Below, in pieces: positions 1-6,151 of a DNA stretch of 9,725 bases (its first letter is position 1; the number at the start of each line of letters is the position of its first letter). The translations under genes were made by a program, and so were the position numbers. This DNA comes from GWA2-49-15 sp964359085 (GTDB taxonomy: Bacteria > Bdellovibrionota > Bacteriovoracia > Bacteriovoracales > Bacteriovoracaceae): contig CAYHRT010000151.1 of NCBI GenBank assembly GCA_964359085.1, forward strand, positions 1 to 9,725, read 5' to 3'. Below the pieces are notes generated by a model. The model had not been told where the DNA came from, made no database searches, and saw nothing but the letters and a program-made list of their open reading frames with translations.

Positions 1-183
1 GTTGTGTCCGCATTCTGGACAGTGCGCGGATTCCTTGACTAAGAGATGTTCGATGTCGGTCATATGACCATGCACAAGCTTGCAACCACATATGTCGCAT
101 ATCTCAAGTCCTCTCTTGACCACTTCAGCATCACCATAGAATTCTTCGAGCATCTGGATTTTGTATTCTGAGTCTTTTGACAT
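1..183 (-). CDS. Zinc-ribbon protein, 3' end beyond window
   Basis: A reading frame of 61 codons runs leftward from an ATG at 183-181 with no stop before the window edge, so only the N-terminal part is seen. A weak Shine-Dalgarno-like GAGG lies just upstream on the minus strand. After a short acidic helix-like start, residues 29-34 read CDICGC and residues 55-58 read CPEC. The CxxC-x22-CxxC spacing, with extra Cys34, His38 and His40 between the pairs, is that of a small zinc ribbon. Such modules bind zinc and often mediate nucleic-acid or protein contacts, but I do not recognise the family and assign no function. The gene diverges from the glycosylase-like gene starting at 248. It is not a standard ORF call because it lacks a visible stop, but composition and motif make it convincing. 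Confidence 0.7.
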   Translation of the reverse strand, partial: MSKDSEYKIQMLEEFYGDAEVVKRGLEICDICGCKLVHGHMTDIEHLLVKESAHCPECGHN

Positions 184-195
184 CGGGCCTCACTT

Positions 196-223
196 TTGAT
201 TACATCTCTTTTTTCGGATAAAT
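196..223 (+). promoter_or_regulatory. Possible promoter in divergent intergenic space
   Basis: In the 64-bp gap between the divergent genes, TTGATT at 196-201 could be a -35 box and GATAAA at 217-222 a -10 box. The spacer is only 15 bp, shorter than ideal, and the predicted transcript would begin about 20 bases before the ATG at 248. This is the best match in the gap but is weak. Confidence 0.28.
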
Positions 224-247
224 TTCACTCTCGGTTTACATTTTTTT

Positions 248-1204
248 ATGCATTCTGGGCTTGGGCAAAATATGACAGCTACACAATCCACAAACTATAA
301 ACAAAAATTTCAGGAGCTTCGACGTTTACAAAATGATTTGGAAGAGAAGAATGGGCGTGGGGCCTTATTACAAGAGCTTTTTGCCGGTCAGGGATGGTAT
401 CTCGCTCTCCTCAAGCACCAGTTATTAGATAATCGGAAAATAGCGCCAGTACCTTCTGCTCCAGCACGGCCATCCGTACTGACGCAGCCCCCCAGTATTC
501 CTCTTGAAGAGATTGTCCCTTCCGAAATGGATACAACCCTTTCTGCACTAGAGGCCTTTGCGGCCAAGGAGGCCATCCCTGCGATAGTGAAGGAAATAAA
601 ACCGCATATTGTGACAAGCTCTAACACCACGATCAAGATAGCAGAAGACAACGCACTTACAGCGATTACAATTATCCAGTTTAATCTTCACGATGTTTCC
701 TTTCAGCAAATGTCCCTAGATGACAAAAGTAATAAAGATCAAAGGCCAGTAGATTTGCTCGTAATAGGTTCTCCCGAAAAAGAATCCCACGGTAAGGCGG
801 AAAATAATTATGCTGAAGAGAAATGGTTGCTTTTGGGGAAAATGCTTAAATCCATGTCTCTTGACGGACAACGAATTGCATTTTCTCTTGGGCTTGATTT
901 CGATGAGCAAACTAGAGAGATTAAACACGATAGATTCTATCGGGAATTTCGATTACTGCGTCCCAGACTCGTCCTCGCCCTAGGCGCAACTGCGACTAAT
1001 ATGCTTTTGCTTCGGCGTGAACGTCTTTCTCAAATCCATGGGCAAATTTTTTCTAATGAGATTAAATTTTCGGATGGTCATGAGTTAACTTGTTTTTTTA
1101 TGCCGATTTATCACCCGGATTTTCTCCTTATCAATCCCAATATGAAACGGGCCACCTGGGAAGATATGAAACAGGCCATGCTTTTTTTAAAAACTTCTTG
1201 TTGA
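248..1204 (+). CDS. Degenerate uracil-DNA glycosylase family 4/5-like protein
   Basis: The 318-residue product has two parts. Residues 1-165 are a helical, Pro- and Ala-rich region unlike any domain I know. Residues 168-315 follow the layout of the uracil-DNA glycosylase superfamily, family 4/5. A hydrophobic strand leads into GSPEK (174-178), where family 4 has GEAPG. Then come a helix near LGKMLKSMSLD, the strand LRPRLVLALGATA (237-249), and YHPDFLL (288-294) followed by a W-x-D-M-K tail typical of the family's HPxxLLR...W.D segment. The Fe-S cysteines are missing: the only Cys residues are 282 and 318. The Asn-bearing motif is also absent, so glycosylase activity is doubtful. A DNA-binding or replication-associated role is conceivable but unproven. 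The start is uncertain: neither ATG 248 nor ATG 272 (residue 9) has a good ribosome binding site, and 272 gives a more natural N-terminus. Confidence 0.72.
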   Translation: MHSGLGQNMTATQSTNYKQKFQELRRLQNDLEEKNGRGALLQELFAGQGWYLALLKHQLLDNRKIAPVPSAPARPSVLTQPPSIPLEEIVPSEMDTTLSALEAFAAKEAIPAIVKEIKPHIVTSSNTTIKIAEDNALTAITIIQFNLHDVSFQQMSLDDKSNKDQRPVDLLVIGSPEKESHGKAENNYAEEKWLLLGKMLKSMSLDGQRIAFSLGLDFDEQTREIKHDRFYREFRLLRPRLVLALGATATNMLLLRRERLSQIHGQIFSNEIKFSDGHELTCFFMPIYHPDFLLINPNMKRATWEDMKQAMLFLKTSC

Positions 1205-1259
1205 AGAAATTACCTTAGTGCTTAAAATTTGAAATGTGGTCTAATGTACAGGACGTAGA

Positions 1260-1276
1260 GGGCCAAAGAATGGCCC
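1260..1276. repeat. Perfect 6-bp inverted repeat (hairpin)
   Basis: GGGCCA (1260-1265) pairs perfectly with TGGCCC (1271-1276) around the loop AAGAA. It lies between the glycosylase-like gene and the SpoIID-type gene. Only scattered T residues follow, so it is not a clear intrinsic terminator. It could be an operator or a leader hairpin of the downstream gene. Confidence 0.4.
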
Positions 1277-1326
1277 ATATTTGACCAAAATAGGTGCCTG
1301 ATTCCATGGACGGAGACACTTTGGCC

Positions 1327-2577
1327 ATGTCGAAGTTATTGCGGTTTTTGCTATGGGGGGTGTCTCTAAGCTTAGGCCCATGGTATCCCAATTATGCTCT
1401 TAGTGCTTTACGGCCAGTCTCACTCTTTCCCGAAAATCATATCAATTCAGTAAGGGCGATGTTGAAAAAACGTACTGCGATAAGGGTGCTGATTGGTACA
1501 GGTGTAAAAGAAGTGACGATCAAAGGAAGAGATATCGAACGAAAAATTTTTGTGAAAAACGAGAGAAAATATTTTGCTGGCAGGGCCTCTCTTGCGTTTA
1601 ATTGCTCTGGCTTGGCAAAATTGAAAAATCAAAATCTTAATTCGGGTCCCATCTTATTTGCCTCACTTCAATCACCACAAGGATATTTCAGTTATCAGAA
1701 TGAGTTGTATCGTGGTCAGATTAAAGTTTTAGCCAAGCGCGATGAAGATGCCTGCGATGTTGTGAATGAAATTCCTCTCGAAAATTATCTGCAAACTTTA
1801 TTAGCAAAAGAGATGAACGGCAGCTGGCCCTTGGAGGCGCTGAAAGCTCAAGCTGTGGCAGCGAGAACTTACGCTATCCATAAAATGTCAGGCCAGCAAG
1901 TATCGCGGACCATTGGGCATGAAGCCTTTTATGATATTGAGAGTTCTGAAAAACATCAAGTGAGTGGTGGATTGGCCGATGTAACATCACTGACAAAACT
2001 GGCTTCTAATCAAACCGCTGGGGAGATAATGATTTCTCCATCTGATACAATCGTTCCGATTTTTTTTCATGCAAAATGCGGAGGCCGTACCCTTTTACCT
2101 CAAGAAGTTTGGGATAATGTAGTCGAGGGTTATCATGCCGTGGAGTGTGGGAAATGTGAAAGTAAAGGTGAAAAAGAATGGAAAAATGTTATCTCAGTAC
2201 AAAGGTTTCGTGATTTTTTGAAATGGGCTTTTAGGGACAGCACGGGTGGTGCGAGTTTAATCGAGCTATTAAATACTGAAAAATTAATTTTTGTTCCTGA
2301 TAGGATAGAAAACAAAAAAATTAAAGTCTATATTGGTGAAAAGTTGTTAATGGTAAGTAAGACACTTCTTCGTCGTTATTTTGGGCGTATCGTTGTGGCC
2401 TCCAATAACTTTAGTCTCAAAGTGGATACCGGTGATGTTACCATCATTGGTAAAGGGTTAGGGCACGGGGTGGGACTATGTCAGCTTGGTGCTTTGGCTT
2501 GGGCCCAGCAGGGAATGGATTATCGTGCTATTTTAAAACACTATTTTCCCGCCCTTAGAATCGAAAAAGTTTATTAN
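1327..2577 (+). CDS. Exported SpoIID/LytB-domain peptidoglycan hydrolase
   Basis: This is a SpoIID/LytB-type protein; characterised SpoIID enzymes are lytic transglycosylases that cut glycan strands stripped of stem peptides. I chose ATG 1327 because it begins directly with a signal peptide (MSKLLRFLLWGVSLSL, cleavage near residues 24-27) and has GGAG at 1312-1315. The in-frame GTG 1294 and ATG 1306 would add a charged extension. The core runs from about residue 130 to 416. PLENYL (150-155) leads to AKEM, whose Glu162 is the expected catalytic residue, followed by WPLEALKAQAVAARTYA (167-183). HAKCGG (248-253) and CGKC (274-277) look like metal ligands, and GLGHGVGLCQLGA (377-389) is the C-terminal signature. 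The last visible codon is Tyr416, then TAN with N at 2577. Homologues end about here, so the stop is very likely TAA or TAG hidden by the first N. Lacking sporulation genes, it probably serves cell-wall remodelling or separation. Confidence 0.88.
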
Positions 2578-2676
2578 NNNNNNNNNNNNNNNNNNNNNNN
2601 NNNNNNNNNNNNNNNNNNNNNNNNNNNNNNNNNNNNNNNNNNNNNNNNNNNNNNNNNNNNNNNNNNNNNNNNNNNN
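2577..2676. other. Assembly gap of exactly 100 N
   Basis: One hundred consecutive N separate the 3' end of the SpoIID-type gene from the 3' end of a convergent lipoprotein gene. A round 100 is the usual placeholder for a scaffold join of unknown length. The true distance, and any gene inside it, cannot be known from this window. A Gly/Tyr-rich coding repeat abuts the right edge and may explain the break. Confidence 0.95.
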
Positions 2677-3318
2677 GCCCGTGTAGCCACCACCAGTATA
2701 ACCACCAGCACCACCACAACCGACGGTAGTAAAAGTTGTTTGCACTTTATATTGCTGATAATTTTGATAAGCACCTGCCATCATTTCGACCAATGCATTC
2801 TCGACACTGCCAAGACCGCAGTTGGTTGGTTGATTAAGCACAATACCCATAGGTGTGCTAAAGCCACTTAATGGTCGACCTGGCATAATAAAGGGATTGT
2901 ACTGGCACATTGAAACAGTAAGGTTGTATCCGAGTAGTTGAGTCCCATTGGCGATCTTAGTAACCACCATGACATCATTAAAGGAACTTTTGCCTACATA
3001 CACCATTGCAATGGGCCCACTAATCTGACCTGAGTTGTATGGCCCTGAGATGAGAGTGTTATTTCCGTTCGGAGCAGCTCCCGATGAACTCAATTGAATC
3101 TCAGGCATTCTCTGTCCTTGCGCACAAGGATAAGCAGAGATTATCTGCTGGATCTGTGCTCCAGAGGTGCCAGGCAAATTCGGAATTCCCATGACGGGAA
3201 TTGGTGCTCCCAGTGTAGCACTCTTTACTTGGTTCTTTTTACCGCAGGCCATAGTCACAATCAATGACAGGGCCAGCGGCACAATCTTTAAAATGTGTCT
3301 AAAACTGTGCGGTTTCAT
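2677..3318 (-). CDS. Putative lipoprotein with Gly/Tyr-rich C-terminal repeat, 3' end lost in gap
   Basis: I do not recognise the family. The visible 214 residues start at ATG 3318-3316, preceded on the minus strand by GGAGGAGAG, a strong ribosome binding site. Residues 9-24 are hydrophobic and end in VTMAC-GKK, so Cys25 is a likely lipidated residue. The Thr at -3 and Met at -2 make the lipobox relaxed rather than canonical. The mature part is rich in Gly, Ser, Asn, Pro and Gln and carries Cys65, Cys138, Cys167 and Cys201, suggesting a folded extracytoplasmic domain, possibly disulfide-bonded. From residue 200 it becomes CGGAGGYTGGGYTG, apparent GGYTG repeats that run into the N gap. The residues predicted beyond the gap are antisense to the SpoIID gene and do not belong to it. 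The gene points toward the SpoIID gene, so no functional link is implied. Confidence 0.75.
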
Positions 3319-3357
3319 AGTCTCTCTCCTCCATACATACAGTATAATACAAAAAAA

Positions 3358-3492
3358 TTATGTCGAGTCTTGTTGTGCAGAAAGCATGCCAATGAGGAGA
3401 TTCTTGCCTCCACGGCCAACAAATTGATATTGCAGGTTCTTACGAAGGCGAGGAAGAATATCATGAGCGAAGAGGTTGCGAAGATAAGGCAT
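3358..3492 (-). CDS. Doubtful 44-residue ORF
   Basis: On the minus strand an ATG at 3492-3490 opens 44 codons, with the TAA at 3360-3358 followed by a run of seven T. It sits 39 bases upstream of the lipoprotein gene on the same strand. The peptide begins MPYLRNLFAHDILPRLRKNL and continues with a basic, Gly-rich stretch; its composition resembles real protein. There is no recognisable ribosome binding site. A second 36-codon ORF in another frame (3607-3497) abuts it upstream, so the pair could be remnants of one frameshifted small gene. No family is recognised. Nothing else gene-like is seen in 3319-3629 apart from the promoter-like site at 3547-3577. Confidence 0.25.
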   Translation of the reverse strand: MPYLRNLFAHDILPRLRKNLQYQFVGRGGKNLLIGMLSAQQDST

Positions 3493-3546
3493 CTGTCTAA
3501 AGTTTGATCAATTGAAGTGAGAGGCCGATTAACTGTTTAACATCCA

Positions 3547-3577
3547 TTGTGCTTAGGCACACTGAACGTATTATAAT
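3547..3577 (+). promoter_or_regulatory. Putative promoter with internal dyad upstream of the membrane protein gene
   Basis: TATAAT at 3572-3577 is a perfect -10 hexamer. TTGTGC at 3547-3552 is a partial -35 box 19 bp upstream. Between them lies a dyad, TGTGC (3548-3552) and GCACA (3557-3561) around TTAG, in the position of an operator. Transcription would start near 3584, about 45 bases before the ATG at 3630. Confidence 0.42.
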
Positions 3578-3629
3578 TAGAGGCAAATGCCGATAGGTAT
3601 TCATCATGAAATGATAAGGCAATATCAAT

Positions 3630-4601
3630 ATGAAGATACAAAAAGTGGTAAATTATTGGAAATTGTACTGGCCTAAATTCACGCAGTTCTTTGGGTTTAA
3701 GAATTTTCTAAAAGACGACGAAGCCAAATTCCGGTTGTGGACCGGTTTTAAAGTCACCGTTATTCCTTTTATGACACTGTTCGCTTTATGGATCTTCCTC
3801 TGGATTTTTTTGAGGATAAATTTGGCTTTTTATGAGGTCAATGGATTTCCAAACTCGGTGGATCTATCAGAGGCTTATTTCGCATATATTCTCTCCACCT
3901 TGGGCAATTTAAGTCCATTTCTTGCAGGATTTGCTCTTGGCCTGTGGATCGCGGGATTATATATGGCCGAAATGTTGATGCGCCCTTTTAAGTTAATTGG
4001 TGATTACTGTGAGAAGATCACCAATGGCGAAATAGCAGTTTATGATCCTGATTTTTTTACAGATTTAAAGCTGCTCACGCGTTTTAGTGAATATTTTTTT
4101 AATATCCTTGAAAATGCCAGTAAAAATAAAAAACTTCTGAATTTTGACGTACCAATGAAATTTACCAGAATTCATGGGCCGGTATTTGAATCCAACTTTT
4201 TTTTGCAATTTTTTATGATGACGATTGTGACGAGTATGATTGTGGCAGGGACTCTGTATGTCATGATAGCCGATATTCATCAGGATATGGTCAAGCTTTC
4301 AATTGAGTATTTAAAACATACCAAAGGAGTGACCTATTTTTTAGCTCAACAACAAGAGATCTTAAATACTCTGATCATTGGAACATTGATTGTGCACACC
4401 CTGCTGTACATCGTACTTTCGGTGCATTTGTACTCTAAGGTCGCTGTGCCGGCCTTTGGTATTTTTGCCACCATGAGGTCTTTTTTAAAAGGCAGTCGGG
4501 AATCTCGTGTTCATTTGATTGGACATCCATATATTCGTCCGCATTGTAGAAAATTTAATAAATATCTGGATAAAATTGTCAGAGATTTAACACAGGCTTA
4601 G
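3630..4601 (+). CDS. Four-helix inner-membrane protein with two HAMP-like segments
   Basis: I do not recognise a named family. The 323-residue product has a basic, aromatic N-terminus (1-40) and hydrophobic helices at about 41-63, 86-115, 190-214 and 245-268, arranged as two repeated pairs. After the second helix, residues 118-162 (RPFKLIGDYCEKITNGE, then an acidic turn and a second amphipathic helix) resemble a HAMP signal-relay linker. After the fourth helix, residues 272-320 have the same plan: Pro274, a helix, Gly288 and a closing amphipathic helix. No kinase, cyclase or methyl-accepting domain follows, so any output would be through partner proteins. The start has only a weak ribosome binding site, AAGG about 12 bases upstream. 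Transcription probably begins at the TATAAT at 3572. It stands alone: the next gene has its own promoter-like region. Confidence 0.75.
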   Translation: MKIQKVVNYWKLYWPKFTQFFGFKNFLKDDEAKFRLWTGFKVTVIPFMTLFALWIFLWIFLRINLAFYEVNGFPNSVDLSEAYFAYILSTLGNLSPFLAGFALGLWIAGLYMAEMLMRPFKLIGDYCEKITNGEIAVYDPDFFTDLKLLTRFSEYFFNILENASKNKKLLNFDVPMKFTRIHGPVFESNFFLQFFMMTIVTSMIVAGTLYVMIADIHQDMVKLSIEYLKHTKGVTYFLAQQQEILNTLIIGTLIVHTLLYIVLSVHLYSKVAVPAFGIFATMRSFLKGSRESRVHLIGHPYIRPHCRKFNKYLDKIVRDLTQA

Positions 4602-4612
4602 CTAATTCGAGG

Positions 4613-4651
4613 TAGACGCCAGAGGCCTGCGCTGCTTATAATACATATAAG
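4613..4651 (+). promoter_or_regulatory. Putative promoter and overlapping dyad of the DsbA-like gene
   Basis: TATAAT at 4637-4642 is a perfect -10 hexamer. TAGACG at 4613-4618 is a weak -35 candidate with an 18-bp spacer. The -10 box lies inside a dyad, CTTATA (4635-4640) and TATAAG (4646-4651) with a 5-base centre, where a bound regulator would occlude polymerase. The transcript would have a leader of about 70 bases before ATG 4721. Confidence 0.42.
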
Positions 4652-4668
4652 TTAAGCATATTCAGCAA

Positions 4669-4683
4669 ATTCAAAATTTGAAT
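4669..4683. repeat. 15-bp palindrome in the leader of the DsbA-like gene
   Basis: ATTCAAA (4669-4675) and TTTGAAT (4677-4683) are perfect inverted arms around a single A. Arms this close cannot fold without losing the inner pairs, so a protein-binding operator is likelier than an RNA hairpin. It sits between the -10 box at 4637 and the start codon at 4721. Confidence 0.4.
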
Positions 4684-4720
4684 AGGTCTTCAGCATTTAA
4701 CTCTTAACAAGGGATGTGGC

Positions 4721-5527
4721 ATGGTTTCGTTGACTAGTGTGAAGTTTATCGGTTTGGCGCTTTTGATTTTTGGTCTGTTCGGTTGTATGTCGGATGCACA
4801 GTTTAAGGATAAGCTTGGCAAAACCTTGAAAGAAAATCCGAAGGTGTTGACGGAGGCGATTGAAAAGAATCCAGTTGAAATTATTACTGCATTTCAAAAC
4901 GCCGTGAAAGATGCTCAACAAAATATGGCCAAAAACCGTGATGATGACGAAAAGAAGCAATTAGAAGAGTCGTTTACCAATCCATTAGCACCTGTAATTA
5001 GAGATGATGAGACCATTCGTGGGTCTAAGGATGCACCTCTAACCCTGGTGGAGTATTCTGATTTTGAATGTCCGTTCTGTTCTCGTGGGTATGCTACAGT
5101 GATGGAATTAATGGCGAAATATGGAAATAAACTACGTTTTGTATATAAGCATTTGCCTTTAAGCTTTCACGAACGAGCGATGTTGGCGGCCCAATACTAT
5201 GAAGCTGTTCGTTTGCAGGGAGCTGATAAGGCCTTTAAGTTTCATGATGAAATTTATAAGAATCAAAGAAAACTTCAAAATGGGGAAGCCTTTCTAAAAG
5301 AAGCTGCCAAACAAGTGGGCGCAGATATGAAAAAGGTGGCCAAGGATATTTCAAGCAAAGAGGTGCTTGACCGTATTGAAGCCGATCAACAAGAAGCTGC
5401 AAAATTTGGTATGCAAGGAACGCCAGGATTTGTGTTCAACGGTGTTCCTGTCAGAGGAGCTTACCCCACTTCACATTTTAATAATATTGTGGAGGAGCTG
5501 AAAAAACGCGGGAAGCTTAACCTTTAG
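4721..5527 (+). CDS. DsbA/thioredoxin-fold lipoprotein (CPFC active site)
   Basis: The 268-residue product is a probable disulfide oxidoreductase of the DsbA/Com1 type, anchored as a lipoprotein in the cell envelope. A hydrophobic segment ends in the good lipobox LFGC, making Cys22 the lipidated residue. Residues 25-85 form a charged helical region, probably an oligomerisation or spacer part. The thioredoxin fold spans about 90-260: a strand ending EYSDFE, the redox motif CPFC (117-120), an inserted helical domain (150-225), and the cis-Pro loop GTPGFVFNG (233-241) with Thr234-Pro235. DsbA-type proteins catalyse disulfide formation or isomerisation in exported proteins; which of these applies here cannot be read from sequence. 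GGGATG lies just before ATG 4721. The gene has its own promoter-like region and ends at a strong terminator, so it is probably monocistronic. Confidence 0.9.
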   Translation: MVSLTSVKFIGLALLIFGLFGCMSDAQFKDKLGKTLKENPKVLTEAIEKNPVEIITAFQNAVKDAQQNMAKNRDDDEKKQLEESFTNPLAPVIRDDETIRGSKDAPLTLVEYSDFECPFCSRGYATVMELMAKYGNKLRFVYKHLPLSFHERAMLAAQYYEAVRLQGADKAFKFHDEIYKNQRKLQNGEAFLKEAAKQVGADMKKVAKDISSKEVLDRIEADQQEAAKFGMQGTPGFVFNGVPVRGAYPTSHFNNIVEELKKRGKLNL

Positions 5528-5561
5528 GCCTATACGTAAATGACGAAACTATCGCTGTGAT

Positions 5562-5589
5562 GGGGCTTGCTAGTAGCAGGCCCTTTTTT
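5562..5589 (+). terminator. Intrinsic terminator after the DsbA-like gene
   Basis: GGGCTTGC (5563-5570) pairs with GCAGGCCC (5576-5583), eight pairs including one G-T wobble, around the loop TAGTA. Six T residues follow (5584-5589). It lies 35 bases past the stop codon and separates this unit from the HU gene. Confidence 0.88.
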
Positions 5590-5674
5590 ATTGTTCTAAT
5601 TTTTTTGTTGTCATATGGTGAAATCTGAGCAAACATTTCCCCTATTCTATTAACTTTTTCGTATGGAGTTACTG

Positions 5675-5953
5675 ATGAACAGAAAAGAACTGATTGAGGC
5701 GATTTTAGCTGAGAAAGAACTGGCCCACATGACTAAGAAAAATGCAGATGCTTTCTTAACATGCATGCTAGACACGATTAAAAGAACTGTTAAAAAGGGT
5801 GATGATGTATCCTTGATCGGTTTCGGATCATTCGGAAAAGTAAAAAGGGCAGCTCGTATTGGAGTCAATCCTTCAACTGGCGAAAAGATCAAAATCAAAG
5901 CAAAAGTACTTCCAAAGTTTCGTCCAGGAAAAGCATGGAAAGAAATTATGTAA
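5675..5953 (+). CDS. hup: HU-family DNA-binding protein
   Basis: This is a histone-like nucleoid protein of the HU/IHF family, which acts as a dimer that bends DNA through two beta-arms. I place the start at ATG 5675 rather than the upstream in-frame ATG 5663: it has GGAG (5665-5668) six bases upstream and gives the family's usual N-terminus MNRKELIEAI and length (92 residues). Helices occupy 1-40. The signature GFGSFGKVKRAARIGVNP is at 49-66, with Pro66 at the DNA-intercalating arm tip. The usual GRNP reads GVNP here, so one arm arginine is replaced by valine at 64. The C-terminus PKFRPGKAWKE is canonical. HU fits better than IHF by overall sequence. No strong promoter is visible: TTGTCA at 5608 lacks a good partner, though TATTCT at 5643 is a possible -10. 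It is flanked by terminators, so it is a single-gene unit. Confidence 0.94.
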   Translation: MNRKELIEAILAEKELAHMTKKNADAFLTCMLDTIKRTVKKGDDVSLIGFGSFGKVKRAARIGVNPSTGEKIKIKAKVLPKFRPGKAWKEIM

Positions 5954-5954
5954 T

Positions 5955-5978
5955 AATACCCTGACTTTATCAGGTATT
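5955..5978 (+). repeat. Hairpin directly after the HU stop codon
   Basis: AATAC (5955-5959) and CTGA (5961-5964) pair with TCAG (5970-5973) and GTATT (5974-5978), with one bulged C at 5960 and loop CTTTA. It begins right behind the TAA and precedes the true terminator by three bases. It could protect the mRNA 3' end or bind a protein. Confidence 0.55.
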
Positions 5979-5981
5979 AGC

Positions 5982-6016
5982 AAAACACCGGCCCAAAGTC
6001 CCGGTGTTTTTTTTTT
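5982..6016 (+). terminator. Intrinsic terminator of the HU gene
   Basis: AAAACACCGG (5982-5991) and CCGGTGTTTT (6001-6010) form a perfect 10-bp stem with a 9-base loop, and the T run continues to 6016. This is a textbook Rho-independent terminator and isolates the HU gene from the flagellar operon. Confidence 0.94.
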
Positions 6017-6032
6017 GACGTTGTGAATTCAT

Positions 6033-6057
6033 ATCCTAGGCAAGAAATGCCTAGGAT
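6033..6057. repeat. Perfect 10-bp inverted repeat
   Basis: ATCCTAGGCA (6033-6042) and TGCCTAGGAT (6048-6057) are exact inverted copies around AGAAA. No T tract follows, so it is not a terminator. It lies downstream of the HU terminator and about 40 bp before the -35 box of the flagellar promoter, so an upstream operator or a stable RNA hairpin are both possible. Confidence 0.6.
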
Positions 6058-6074
6058 GAGGAGATAAGGTAATA

Positions 6075-6110
6075 AATTCCCTATCAAAAGTATCCCTCTT
6101 GATAGGAATT
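6075..6110. repeat. Imperfect inverted repeat overlapping the fliL promoter
   Basis: The left arm at 6075-6087 and right arm at 6099-6110 match over 12 pairs with a single bulged C in the left arm and an 11-base centre. The right arm contains the TTGATA -35 box of the predicted fliL promoter, so a protein binding here would touch polymerase. Confidence 0.55.
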
Positions 6111-6128
6111 GAGACCTGCCTGTATACT
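6099..6128 (+). promoter_or_regulatory. Sigma70-like promoter of the flagellar operon
   Basis: TTGATA (6099-6104) and TATACT (6123-6128) are separated by 18 bp; each matches five of six consensus bases. Transcription would start near 6135, giving a leader of about 60 bases to fliL. No convincing sigma28 or sigma54 element is seen here, so the class may depend on the housekeeping sigma factor plus a regulator. Confidence 0.55.
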
Positions 6129-6151
6129 TTTTGACAGGGCCATCAATTGAA

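Noticed and set aside
2533..2676. Continuation of the lipoprotein frame through the N run to 2533
   Set aside because: The 13 residues beyond the gap are antisense to the conserved SpoIID C-terminus, so they cannot be part of the lipoprotein.
2577..2871. Continuation of the SpoIID frame through the N run for about 100 more codons
   Set aside because: The continuation is antisense to the lipoprotein gene, is Thr-rich low-complexity sequence, and exists only because N codons hide the likely stop at 2575-2577.
3167..3507. Two overlapping plus-strand frames of 86 and 70 codons
   Set aside because: They overlap the start of the lipoprotein gene on the opposite strand, lack ribosome binding sites and show no domain or protein-like composition.
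3498..3531. FliA (sigma28) promoter made of TAAAGTTT and GCCGATTA
   Set aside because: The two elements are separated by 18 bp instead of the required 11 or so; kept only as a low-interest observation.
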